In this document: piece by piece, positions 32,053 through 41,063 of the stretch
Numbering within the stretch: the first letter of the stretch is position 1
Layout of the letters: each line of letters starts with the position of its first letter
Origin: Candidatus Methanophagaceae archaeon
GTDB lineage: Archaea; Halobacteriota; Syntropharchaeia; Alkanophagales; Methanospirareceae
Assembly (NCBI GenBank): GCA_003194435.1
Contig: PQXC01000014.1
Location: 1-47,344 of the forward strand
Length of the DNA stretch: 47,344 bases
Direction: 5' to 3'
Made by a program: the position numbers and the translations under genes
Notes under the pieces: generated by a model
What the model saw: only the letters and a program-made list of their open reading frames with translations
Told to the model about the DNA's origin: nothing
Databases searched by the model: none

Positions 32053-32126
32053 TGGGGCAGCCCAGATTTGAACTGGGGTCCATGGCTCCCAAAGCCACGA
32101 GGATAACCTGGCTACCCTACTGCCCC
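32053..32126 (-). tRNA. tRNA-Pro (anticodon TGG)
   Basis: Minus-strand cloverleaf: acceptor GGGGCAG pairs with CTGCCCC, with discriminator A. The anticodon stem GTGGC/GCCAT encloses TTTGGGA, giving anticodon TGG for proline. The T arm is CCCAG-TTCAAAT-CTGGG with a perfect stem. CCA is not encoded. The first 10 bases of the tRNA are also the last codons and TAG stop of the NUDIX gene on the same strand, so the tRNA must be cut from a shared transcript or be made from an internal promoter inside that gene. Confidence 0.93.
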
Positions 32127-32644
32127 TTTAATGCCATCAATACACCTATGAGCGTCTTGCCATCCCTCAACTCACCACTACTTATCATATTCAGTATCCT
32201 GTCTGCGGGAACAAACCGAACTGAAAGTTCAGGTTCTGATTCTGAAACCCTCTTCAACTCGCCTGCCTTGAAGATGTGTATCACCTCGCTACTGACACCG
32301 GGCGAAGGGAAGAACTCTATCAGCCTATCCAACTTCGCAGCCTCAAATCCCGTCTCCTCTATCAACTCACGTGCTGCACACTCCTCTGGCGATTCCCCTG
32401 CTTCAATCGTACCTGCGGGTATCTCCAGCGTCATGGTCTCCACGGCTTTCCGATACTGCTCCACCAGCAATATGCTGTCACCACTCATTGCTACGATAGC
32501 CGCCGCACCGGGATGCACAACTATCTCACGCCTCTTTGTCTTTGTGCCTTCTCCAGAGGCGGATACTGAGACTGTATCAACTCGCAATTGAATGATTCTA
32601 CCTCTATATACCGTTTCACTCCTGAGTGTCTTCTCTTCCATCAT
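32117..32644 (-). CDS. NUDIX hydrolase, ADP-ribose pyrophosphatase type
   Basis: A 175-residue NUDIX protein with a complete Nudix box, GTIEAGESPEECAARELIEETGF (read as G-x5-E-x7-R-E-x2-E-E-x-G), at about residues 98-120. The flanks (VHPGAAAIVAM, LLVEQYRKAVETMTLEIPAG) match ADP-ribose and related dinucleotide pyrophosphatases. It clears ADP-ribose or similar sugar nucleotides. The gene begins 3 bases after the NIL-ferredoxin start side's downstream end and its stop codon lies within tRNA-Pro (positions 8-10 of the tRNA). An alternative start is ATG 32641. Confidence 0.9.
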   Translation of the reverse strand: MMEEKTLRSETVYRGRIIQLRVDTVSVSASGEGTKTKRREIVVHPGAAAIVAMSGDSILLVEQYRKAVETMTLEIPAGTIEAGESPEECAARELIEETGFEAAKLDRLIEFFPSPGVSSEVIHIFKAGELKRVSESEPELSVRFVPADRILNMISSGELRDGKTLIGVLMALKGQ

Positions 32645-32646
32645 TT

Positions 32647-33042
32647 TTAAGATTGATTGCTAACGGAAGCCAGAGCGCCCACGGGGCATGCTCTTACGCA
32701 CACATCACATTTGATACACTTCTCCTCATCCAGATTTAGCCGCCATGTATGATCGAACTTGAATACATGCGATGGACAGACCGAGATGCAAGCGCCGCAA
32801 TGGATACATTTGTCCTCATCCCACGCGATAAGCTTCACTAATCTCCGTACTTCCACACCTTTTTGCTTGAATAGTTCCACTACACGGTCCACCTTCTCGC
32901 GAGGCACATCAATGATAAGTTCACCTCGCACTGCGTCCACATACGCACGTTCTATATTCATCCTCGCTCCTGTCTCCAGTATTACCTCTGCCGTATTCGG
33001 CACCCCGTGTAAATGCGGCGGGAACCGCAGTTGCAGTTTCAT
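32647..33042 (-). CDS. NIL-domain ferredoxin with two 4Fe-4S motifs
   Basis: A 131-residue protein: an NIL domain (residues 1-72, ferredoxin-like substrate-binding fold) joined to a two-cluster ferredoxin (CIHCGACISVCP and CIKCDVCVRACP). In methanogens a protein of this layout works with the COG1900 (DUF39) protein in making homocysteine from aspartate semialdehyde and sulfide. The COG1900 gene is not in this window, so that role is by family only. It is the first gene of a short unit continuing with the NUDIX gene (2-base gap) and tRNA-Pro. Confidence 0.88.
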   Translation of the reverse strand: MKLQLRFPPHLHGVPNTAEVILETGARMNIERAYVDAVRGELIIDVPREKVDRVVELFKQKGVEVRRLVKLIAWDEDKCIHCGACISVCPSHVFKFDHTWRLNLDEEKCIKCDVCVRACPVGALASVSNQS

Positions 33043-33155
33043 AAGTTATAAGCTCCTGTCCCTTCTCTTCTATGTCTATGCTATTCTTATTATAAAAAGT
33101 AAAAAAGGATATACCTTGAATTAGGGGAAGGGAAAGTTTAAATTCTTTTTTCTCC

Positions 33156-33185
33156 CCGCCCCCCCTCTATCGGGAGGGGGGACGG
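33156..33185. promoter_or_regulatory. G/C hairpin upstream of the giant surface protein gene
   Basis: CCCCCCTC and GAGGGGGG form a perfect 8-bp stem around TATCGG, extended by CCG/CGG outside one mismatch. It lies in the 372-base divergent gap 33043-33414. G-rich strands could also form other structures. Its orientation relative to both genes is upstream, so it is not an ordinary terminator for either of them. Confidence 0.55.
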
Positions 33186-33190
33186 AAGAA

Positions 33191-33209
33191 GAGAGCAAAA
33201 GTTGCTCTC
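33191..33209. promoter_or_regulatory. Second perfect hairpin/operator-like palindrome
   Basis: GAGAGCAA and TTGCTCTC form an 8-bp perfect stem around AAG. It starts 5 bases after the G/C hairpin and ends 2 bases before the TATA-like sequence at 33212, the position expected for a regulator-binding site at the promoter. Confidence 0.55.
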
Positions 33210-33211
33210 AT

Positions 33212-33223
33212 CATATATAAAAA
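33212..33223 (+). promoter_or_regulatory. TATA-like element for the giant surface protein gene
   Basis: CATATATAAAAA, about 190 bases before ATG 33415, directly after the palindrome. The long distance would give a leader of about 165 bases containing a 30-codon frame (33326-33418); another weaker AT-rich element exists nearer (about 33262-33285), so the assignment is uncertain. Confidence 0.35.
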
Positions 33224-33414
33224 TTTTTATTTCTCTATCTTTTTGTGATATGAAAAAATAGGAAATATTAAAAAGGATTATAATTAAAAGAATTATAGCT
33301 GATAAACACTGCCAACGGAGAACGGATGGATAAACTGCACTTCGTTTGTGGATGCGAATGGAAAAGTATATTACGATTGGATTCCTGCGATAAGGCTAAG
33401 ATGGGTTATCAGGG

Positions 33415-36400
33415 ATGAGGAAGAAATTGAAGAGTATTTTCGCATTAGCATTGATTGTTGTTATTCTGCTATCGCTTATTCCTGTATGTGAGGCATGGAC
33501 ATGTAGCTTATCGGTAGGTGTTGGTTGGGGCGGAAGATACACTAAATATGAAACCTTTAAGCTTAAGGGAGATATTAGTAACCATGAGAGCGGGTCTGTC
33601 AGTTATGACATGACACTTACGTTGTATGACCCACACGGAAAGAAAATTGATTCCTGGCACTTCAGTGGGAGCCTTAGTCGTGGCGAATATAAGGAACATA
33701 TCGTATATAAAGACCCTCCAGCAGGTGGATGGGAGACCGGAGAATATAAGATCTGTAACCGTGTAATCGCTTTGGGTAGAGGCTGCACTTATAACAGAGA
33801 AGTATGCACAGAGATTACAGTTGGACCGAAGCCAACGCCAACTCCAACGCCCACGCCACCACCAGAAAAGCCAGACTTAACGATAACCGATGTTTGGGTA
33901 GAAAACGGCACGATATATTACACGATAAAGAATATAGGAAATAAAAAAGCGGGAGCAAGCAACACTTCACTCACTATTGATGATGTTTTCATCACTTCTG
34001 ATTATGTTGCTCCGTTAAATCCTGGAGAGAGAAGAACAGAGAGCTTCAATTACTCATGGACATGCACGAACAAAAGCCACAGGATAAAGGTCTGTGCGGA
34101 TTATTTGGATGAAGTGGATGAGAGGGAGACAGGAGGATGGTATAACAACTGTAGAACGGAGACATGGATTTGTAAAGACCTTGTGATAACCGATATATGG
34201 AGTGATAACTGCACAATATACTATAAAATAAGAAATAGAGGAATTGAAAGAGTTGAAGCGAGCTCCACTTCTCTAACTATTGACGATGGTTTCATCACAT
34301 CTGATTATGTTGCTCCTTTAGAACCTGGAGAGGAGAGAACAGAGAGTTTCAATTACTCATGGACATGCACGAACAAAAGCGACGAGATAGAGGTCTGCGC
34401 TGATTACCTGGATGAAGTGGATGAGTATGATGAAGAAAACAACTGCATAAATAAGACATGGAAATGTTCTCCAGTGGTAAAGGAATGGAGCAAAACATTT
34501 GGTGGTTCAGGCTGGGATGAGGCTAACTCGGTCCAACAGACATCGGATGGAGGTTACATAATAGCTGGTTATACAGGGTCTTATGGTGCTGGCGGTGGTG
34601 ACGCATGGCTAATAAAAACGGATTCATCAGGGAAAGAAGAATGGAGCAAAACGTTTGGCGATCCACGCTGGGACCGGGATGACGAAGCTCACTCAATCCA
34701 ACAGACATCAGATGGAGGTTACATAATAGCTGGTCGTACAGAGTCTTATGGTGCTGGTGATTATGACGCATGGCTAATAAAACTTGCTTTGACGCCACCC
34801 CCACGTAAAGACCTCGTGATAAGCGATATATGGGGTGATAACTGCACAATATACTATAAAATAAGAAATAGAGGAATTGAAAGAGTTGAAGCGAGCTCCA
34901 CTTCTCTAACTATTGACGATGTTTTCATCACTTCTGATTATGTTTCTTCATTAGAAGCAGGAGAGGAGCGAACAGAGAGCTTCAATTACACATGGAATTG
35001 CACGAACAAGAGCGATGAGATAAAGGTCTGCGCTGATTATAAGAATGAAGTGGAAGAGGGCGATGAAGAGAACAACTGCAGAACTGAGACCTTGGTATGT
35101 CCTACGATTTATGTGCCTGATTACTATTCAAGCATTCAGGAAGCGGTGAACGCTGCTCCGATTGGCGGCACCATCATCGTCAGGGATGGAACTTACACCG
35201 AGAACATCATAGATGTGAATAAGCGATTGACGATTAAATCTGAAAATGGGCCTAAGAAAACAATTGTTCAAGCGGCATCAAGAGACCATGTCTTTGAGGT
35301 AACCGCTGATTATGTGAATATAAGCGGATTTACAGTTGAAGGTGGGAGGGATGGTATATATCTAAAGTCTGAATATTGCAATATATCAAATAACAATGCA
35401 TCGAACAACTGGGATGGAATCTACCTCTGGGATTCCAGCAACAACACCATAACAAACAACAACGCCTCGAACAACGACGACCATGGAATCCGCCTCTACT
35501 ATTCCAGCAACAACACCATAGCTAACAACATCGTAAGCTCGAACTATGGCGTGGATAGTGGAATTCACCTTGAGCATTCAAACAACAACACCATAGCTAA
35601 CAACACTATCTCTAACAACGACATTGGAATCTTCCTCCGGTCTTCCAATAGCAACACCATAACAAACAACAACGCCTCGAACAACTGGGATGGAATCTAC
35701 CTCCTCTTTTCCAGTAACAGCATCATATACCTCAACAACTTCATCAACAACACAGATAATGTTTATTCTTACGAGTCAACAAACACCTGGAACTCCACAT
35801 CAAAAATAACCTACACATACAACGGAAAGCAGTATACAAATTACTTAGGCAACTACTGGAGCGATTACACCGGCTCAGACAACAATTCAGATGGAATAGG
35901 AGATACTCCTTACGGCATAAATGGAGATAAAGACAATTATCCGTTGATGCAACCTTGGGAGAATTACTTTAAGCCGGTAGAGAACCAACCACCAATTGCT
36001 AATTTCACATACACGCCAGAAAAACCTGTTGTCAACCAAACCATAACCCTCAACGCATCCCCTTCTTACGACCCGGACGGGAACATCACCTCTTACGAAT
36101 GGGATTTTGGCGATGGAAACATCACGAACACAACAGAAGAGGTAATAAAGCATTCCTATTCTTTGGAAGGCGATTACAATGTATATTTAAATGTAACTGA
36201 CAATGACGGAGCAACTGATTCAATCTCAAAAACTATCCGCATCGGCAACTTAACAGGCTGCTACATTGGCGCATATCTCGGCTGTGGCTATGAGGACTTG
36301 AGTTGCGAAAGCATCTCAGAATTCAACCGTAAGATGGGTAAACAACATGCAATATTTGTGAGATATGTTGACATAAAAGATTCCTATAATCATACATACT

Positions 36401-39400
36401 GGGAGTGGGCAGAGGAGGTTAAGAGGAATGGAGCAATGCCGATGTTCATATATGATCCATGGGACGGTCTTGATGCTATAAATATGAGCGATGTTGAGTA
36501 TTTTGCATTAAAAAGCAAAGAGTTTAACAAAACGGTTTTTATTGTATTTGGGCATGAGATGAACCTACCTTTCTATCCATGGGGAAATGACCATGCGAAC
36601 TATACGAGCAAGTTTAAGGAAGTTGCGGAGATATTCCACCGCATAGCGCCAAATGTGGAAATGTGCTGGGTGCCTAACCAGAACTGGGGCTATCCATGGG
36701 GTGGAACAGATTACGGTGATGGATATTCTGAATACTACCCAGAAGGAATAGGAACTTATGGAGAATATGTTGACTGGGTGGGCTTGAACTTCTATGAGAA
36801 AGATTGGGATGAAGACAACTTAGTACCGCCGGACATGTTCATTGCAAACATAAGGAATGGACAAGATGGAATTGATTTCTATAAGACTTTTGTAGTAGGG
36901 AAGAATAAACCAATGTTGATAGCAGAAACGGGTGCTTTTGACCCAAATAAAGACCCTACACTACCAGGAGAAAGAATTTCTTTAAATGAGACAGAACAAG
37001 CGGAGTTCAAAAATGAATGGATAAAGCAAGTTTATAATGTGAGCACTTTGAAGGAAGAGTTTCCAAGATTAAATGCTATTTGTTATTTTCACGTGAATAA
37101 AACAGAAACAGTAGACACAAAAAGCCATAGTTTCTATAATATCGTGGCTGATTATAGGATACCGGAATCTCCGAATGTTTACAAAGATTTGATTTCTGAC
37201 CCCTATTTCATCGGGCCTGCACCTCAAGACACCACACCCCCAGTTTCAATAACAAATCTAACAAATACAACCTATGCTCCAACCTATATCAACTGGACTT
37301 GGACAAATCCACCTGATGCTGACTTCTCACACGTAGTGGTTTACATCAACGGAATATGGCAAGCAAATACTTCAACCAACTACTACAACGCTACTGGCCT
37401 AAGCCCGAATACAAGTTACACAATTTCAACTCATACAGCAGATACTTCAGGTAATGTCAACCTAACATGGGTTAATCATACAGCAAGAACGGCCTCTCCT
37501 ATCCCCAAATGTAATCTTACAATAGTTTGGGAAAGGACGTATGATAGTGGAGATGGGGGAGCATTATATGGCTTAGCTACGGATTCCAAAAATAACATTA
37601 TTGTTACAGGAGTTCGGGACTATTGGACAACTGCACAAGCGGATTGGGTAACGCTAAAGTATAGTGATGATGGCACCTTCTTGTGGTCGAGGATATATGA
37701 TTTTGGAACTTGGGAAGCACCTTTTGCAGGTTTAGCCATAGATGTGGATGACAATGTTTTTGTAGGTGGCAATCCTCATGCTGCAAACCTGTACGACTAT
37801 CATGTCATTAAGTATAATTCAAGCGGTAGCTACCTTTGGAGGCAAATTTTTGACAGTGGAGCAAATGATTGGAGTACAAGTATAGTGGCTGATTCACAGG
37901 GCAACGTGCTGATTATTGGATACCAGCACGCTCAGTACACTTCAACACTCGTGAAATATGATTGCAATGGCTCATTCTTATGGTCAAAAACGTACCCAAT
38001 ATACTTTGAAACTGGAGAGGTGAAACTAGATAGTCGGGGAAATATTATACTAGGTGGTATGACATATTCTACAGATACTGGCGTGGATTATTACATAGCC
38101 AAGCTTAGCCCCAGTGGCACTATTATCTGGCAGCAAACCTATAATAGTGGAGGTGCAGCATATGATTATGGGTATGCTGTTACCATAGATTCTCAGGATA
38201 ATATAATAATTACTGGAGATCGAATAACCCGTAAGTATGACACATTTGGTAACATTCTATGGACGAAAAATCAAATGGGGACTGATATAGCCATAGACTC
38301 AAATGACAATATTTTTATTATCAACGAATCAGAGGTAGTGAAGTTTGACTCGGCAGGTAACTTGCTTTGTAGCATACCCCTTACTGGATACCTGACAAAG
38401 ATTACAGTAGATAAAAGCGATAACATCGTGGTTGCGGGAACTACATCTCAACTAGACTACTGGGGAAGCCATGATAATGATTTTCTTATTAAAAAATTAA
38501 CTCCTATAGCAGTAGATACTACCCCACCAGCATCAGTTACTAACTTAACAAACACAACTTACGCTCCAACCTACATTAACTGGACCTGGACAAATCCACC
38601 TGATGCTGACTTCTCACACGTAGTGGTTTACATCAACGGAATATGGCAAGCAAATACTTCAACCAACTATTACAATGCTACTGGCCTAAGTCCAAATACA
38701 AGCTATATAATTGCAACTCACACAGTGGACACTTCAGGCAACATCAATCAGACATGGGTGAACCATACAGCTAGAACTGCACCAACTCCCCCTGCTATCT
38801 ATATTTACGTGCCTGATGATTACGAAAAGATTCAGTGGGCTGTTGATAATGCTTCAGCAGGCGATACTATCATCGTAAGAGACGGAACATATTACGAGAA
38901 TTTAGAAGTTGATAAAAAATTGACAATAAAATCAGAGAAAGGCTCTGATAATTGCATAATTGATGGTGGAGGCAGTGGTGATGTAATTACATTAAATGCA
39001 GATGGAATTACGATTGAAGGGTTCACTGTAAGAAACTCAGGTCGGTCATGGCCATATACAGATGCAGGGATAAAAGTATTTTCAAACGCTAATAAAATCG
39101 CATATAACAGCATCACGAACAACGTGCATGGCATTGCTCTGAGGGGTTCCAACAACAATATCTATAACAACACCGCAAACTCGAACACCTGGGTGGGCAT
39201 CTATCTGTCTTCTTCCAGCAGCAACAACAATATCTATAACAACACCGCCTCGAACAACTGGCATGGCATCGAGCTGAGGGATTCTAGCAACAACAATACC
39301 ATCTATAGCAACAGCGCCTCGAACAACGATTATGGCATCTACCTGTGGTATTCCAACAACAACTTCATCTACCTCAATAACTTCATAAACAACACAAATC

Positions 39401-41037
39401 AGGTTTATTCTTCCTATTCAACAAACATCTGGAACTCCACCGAACCGATAACCTACACATACAATGGAAAGCAGTATACAAATTACTTAGGCAACTACTG
39501 GAGCGATTACACCGGTAGCGATGCCGATGAGGATGGAATTGGTGATACGCCTTACGGCATAGGTGGGGATATGGATTATTATCCGCTGATGCAGCCTTGG
39601 GAAAATTATTTTGCACCGGAAAATCAACCCCCGGTCGCAAACTTCACATACACGCCAGAAAATCCAATTGTAAATCAAACAATAACATTTGATGCCTCGT
39701 CAAGCTACGACCCGGATGGTAACATCACGAAATACAAATGGGACTTCGGGGATGGGAATATCACGGAAGTTGAAGAACCTGTCATAACACATACATATTC
39801 AATAGCGGGGAACTATACGGTAAAACTGACAGTCACAGACGATAAAGGAGTGAAATCTTCAATTTCCAGAAATATAACAGTGAAACCTGTTATCAATCAA
39901 CCACCAATAGCAAACGCAAACGGTCCATACACAGGAATTGAAGGACAAACAGTTGAGTTCAACGCATCATTAAGCTATGACCCTGAGGAAATGCCTCTAA
40001 CATATTACTGGGAATTTGGAGATGGAGAGACAGCAGTAAAAATCCAGCCAACAACATCCCACGTCTACGCACAGGAAGGAAACTACAGCGTAACGCTAAT
40101 AGTCAACGACAGCGTCCAGAACTCAACACCTTCAATAACATACGCATTAATCAACGATACTGAACCAAAAGCAAACTTCACAGCAAATAAAACTTCTGGA
40201 TTTGCTCCGCTGACAGTTCAGTTCAACGATTCGTCAGTATCTTATGATGGAATTACTGGATGGGAATGGGACTTCAATGGAGATGGGAGTATTGACAGTA
40301 ACGAGCAGAATCCGACTCATACATACGATGAGGCTGGAACATACACGGTCTCATTGACAGTTTATGAAGGAGATGGAGATTCAGATACCGAAACAAAAAC
40401 GGATTATATCACTGTGACTTCAGCAGCGGACACAGAACCGCCTACAATAGAATCAGTGACACTTGACACATACATAAATATTCCAAACTCTTCATTCCAT
40501 GTGACAGTTGAAGCGACAGATAACGTGGGTGTTACATCAGTAACCGCCGATGGCGTTGCTCTTGTCGAAACTGGAAGTATATGGGAAGGGAACATAACTG
40601 CTCCTTCCACCACGGGAGAATACACACTGACAATAAGAGCGGAAGACGCTGCTGGTAACTATAATGAGACTACAGTAGATTATTCGGTGGTAAAGCCAAG
40701 TGGAAGCATAGGAATAGGCGTTGACCCGAGACTTACTACTGTAAATGCAAACGATACCGCCATTATAAACATAACACTTGTAAGCACGGAGAACTTTGAT
40801 GACATTGCTTATGTGTACTTGACCACAGAAGGCGTATATCCCGGCTATGAAGCGAATCTTACGTGGTTCAACTGGACTTCAAAGTATGTGAAGGTGCCTG
40901 CAGGTGCGACAGTTAAGGTTCCGCTTAAAGTGAATATTCCCGTTGGCGAGAGTGGGTATAAAGTATTCTATGCGAAGCTGGAATCCACAAAATGGACTCC
41001 AACTGCAATGGATACAGGGGTGTTGTACATAATTTAA
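33415..41037 (+). CDS. Giant multidomain surface protein (2540 residues) with GH26-like domain
   Basis: An exported, heavily N-glycosylatable protein. Signal peptide at 1-27 (cleavage after CEA). A Pro/Thr linker lies at 139-152; CARDB domains at about 153-252, 253-352 and 464-562; two propeller-like repeats (TSDGGYIIAG) at 353-460; a NosD-type parallel beta-helix at 564-852 with Asn-rich rungs; PKD 1 at 856-942. A glycosidase-like TIM barrel at 945-1267 has FGHEMN (Glu1048) and AETGA (Glu1171), placed like the acid/base and nucleophile of family GH26. Next come Fn3-like 1271-1362, a beta-propeller 1365-1699, Fn3-like 1701-1794, beta-helix 2 at 1796-2067, PKD 2-4 at 2070-2337, an Ig-like domain and a C-terminal beta domain. 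There is no C-terminal anchor. Likely roles are adhesion, sheath or polysaccharide processing (inference). Confidence 0.9.
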   Translation: MRKKLKSIFALALIVVILLSLIPVCEAWTCSLSVGVGWGGRYTKYETFKLKGDISNHESGSVSYDMTLTLYDPHGKKIDSWHFSGSLSRGEYKEHIVYKDPPAGGWETGEYKICNRVIALGRGCTYNREVCTEITVGPKPTPTPTPTPPPEKPDLTITDVWVENGTIYYTIKNIGNKKAGASNTSLTIDDVFITSDYVAPLNPGERRTESFNYSWTCTNKSHRIKVCADYLDEVDERETGGWYNNCRTETWICKDLVITDIWSDNCTIYYKIRNRGIERVEASSTSLTIDDGFITSDYVAPLEPGEERTESFNYSWTCTNKSDEIEVCADYLDEVDEYDEENNCINKTWKCSPVVKEWSKTFGGSGWDEANSVQQTSDGGYIIAGYTGSYGAGGGDAWLIKTDSSGKEEWSKTFGDPRWDRDDEAHSIQQTSDGGYIIAGRTESYGAGDYDAWLIKLALTPPPRKDLVISDIWGDNCTIYYKIRNRGIERVEASSTSLTIDDVFITSDYVSSLEAGEERTESFNYTWNCTNKSDEIKVCADYKNEVEEGDEENNCRTETLVCPTIYVPDYYSSIQEAVNAAPIGGTIIVRDGTYTENIIDVNKRLTIKSENGPKKTIVQAASRDHVFEVTADYVNISGFTVEGGRDGIYLKSEYCNISNNNASNNWDGIYLWDSSNNTITNNNASNNDDHGIRLYYSSNNTIANNIVSSNYGVDSGIHLEHSNNNTIANNTISNNDIGIFLRSSNSNTITNNNASNNWDGIYLLFSSNSIIYLNNFINNTDNVYSYESTNTWNSTSKITYTYNGKQYTNYLGNYWSDYTGSDNNSDGIGDTPYGINGDKDNYPLMQPWENYFKPVENQPPIANFTYTPEKPVVNQTITLNASPSYDPDGNITSYEWDFGDGNITNTTEEVIKHSYSLEGDYNVYLNVTDNDGATDSISKTIRIGNLTGCYIGAYLGCGYEDLSCESISEFNRKMGKQHAIFVRYVDIKDSYNHTYWEWAEEVKRNGAMPMFIYDPWDGLDAINMSDVEYFALKSKEFNKTVFIVFGHEMNLPFYPWGNDHANYTSKFKEVAEIFHRIAPNVEMCWVPNQNWGYPWGGTDYGDGYSEYYPEGIGTYGEYVDWVGLNFYEKDWDEDNLVPPDMFIANIRNGQDGIDFYKTFVVGKNKPMLIAETGAFDPNKDPTLPGERISLNETEQAEFKNEWIKQVYNVSTLKEEFPRLNAICYFHVNKTETVDTKSHSFYNIVADYRIPESPNVYKDLISDPYFIGPAPQDTTPPVSITNLTNTTYAPTYINWTWTNPPDADFSHVVVYINGIWQANTSTNYYNATGLSPNTSYTISTHTADTSGNVNLTWVNHTARTASPIPKCNLTIVWERTYDSGDGGALYGLATDSKNNIIVTGVRDYWTTAQADWVTLKYSDDGTFLWSRIYDFGTWEAPFAGLAIDVDDNVFVGGNPHAANLYDYHVIKYNSSGSYLWRQIFDSGANDWSTSIVADSQGNVLIIGYQHAQYTSTLVKYDCNGSFLWSKTYPIYFETGEVKLDSRGNIILGGMTYSTDTGVDYYIAKLSPSGTIIWQQTYNSGGAAYDYGYAVTIDSQDNIIITGDRITRKYDTFGNILWTKNQMGTDIAIDSNDNIFIINESEVVKFDSAGNLLCSIPLTGYLTKITVDKSDNIVVAGTTSQLDYWGSHDNDFLIKKLTPIAVDTTPPASVTNLTNTTYAPTYINWTWTNPPDADFSHVVVYINGIWQANTSTNYYNATGLSPNTSYIIATHTVDTSGNINQTWVNHTARTAPTPPAIYIYVPDDYEKIQWAVDNASAGDTIIVRDGTYYENLEVDKKLTIKSEKGSDNCIIDGGGSGDVITLNADGITIEGFTVRNSGRSWPYTDAGIKVFSNANKIAYNSITNNVHGIALRGSNNNIYNNTANSNTWVGIYLSSSSSNNNIYNNTASNNWHGIELRDSSNNNTIYSNSASNNDYGIYLWYSNNNFIYLNNFINNTNQVYSSYSTNIWNSTEPITYTYNGKQYTNYLGNYWSDYTGSDADEDGIGDTPYGIGGDMDYYPLMQPWENYFAPENQPPVANFTYTPENPIVNQTITFDASSSYDPDGNITKYKWDFGDGNITEVEEPVITHTYSIAGNYTVKLTVTDDKGVKSSISRNITVKPVINQPPIANANGPYTGIEGQTVEFNASLSYDPEEMPLTYYWEFGDGETAVKIQPTTSHVYAQEGNYSVTLIVNDSVQNSTPSITYALINDTEPKANFTANKTSGFAPLTVQFNDSSVSYDGITGWEWDFNGDGSIDSNEQNPTHTYDEAGTYTVSLTVYEGDGDSDTETKTDYITVTSAADTEPPTIESVTLDTYINIPNSSFHVTVEATDNVGVTSVTADGVALVETGSIWEGNITAPSTTGEYTLTIRAEDAAGNYNETTVDYSVVKPSGSIGIGVDPRLTTVNANDTAIINITLVSTENFDDIAYVYLTTEGVYPGYEANLTWFNWTSKYVKVPAGATVKVPLKVNIPVGESGYKVFYAKLESTKWTPTAMDTGVLYII
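35731..35970 (+). repeat. Intragenic repeat, beta-helix end, copy 1
   Basis: This 240-bp stretch matches 39373-39612 without gaps (offset 3642 bp), including long identical runs around AAATTACTTAGGCAACTACT. It encodes the closing part of the NosD-type beta-helix (YTNYLGNYWSDYTGSD and PLMQPWENYF). DNA-level similarity indicates duplication or conversion inside the giant gene. Confidence 0.85.
37228..37492 (+). repeat. Intragenic repeat, Fn3-like domain, copy 1
   Basis: This 265-bp stretch matches 38515-38779 without gaps (offset 1287 bp) and contains a run of more than 80 identical bases around 37300-37385. It encodes an Fn3-like module starting with TNTTYAPTYINWTWTNPPDA. Near identity at synonymous positions points to recent duplication or gene conversion. 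Confidence 0.9.
38515..38779 (+). repeat. Intragenic repeat, Fn3-like domain, copy 2
   Basis: Partner of 37228-37492; the two copies bracket the large beta-propeller. Homologous recombination between them would remove the propeller in frame (1287 bp, 429 codons). Confidence 0.9.
39373..39612 (+). repeat. Intragenic repeat, beta-helix end, copy 2
   Basis: Partner of 35731-35970. Recombination between these two copies would remove 3642 bp (1214 codons) in frame, including the GH26-like domain. Confidence 0.85.
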
Positions 41038-41063
41038 AAGAAAAAATAGGGGTGATAAGAAAA

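Noticed and set aside
31890-32591. A 233-codon plus-strand frame over the end of cdhE, tRNA-Pro and the NUDIX gene
   Set aside because: It covers a tRNA and two well supported genes in other frames, so it is a shadow frame.
33415-41037. Asn-rich repeats in the giant gene as a CRISPR-like or microsatellite array
   Set aside because: The AACAAC-rich runs are codons for Asn-rich rungs of a parallel beta-helix; the frame stays open and unit lengths vary as in protein repeats.
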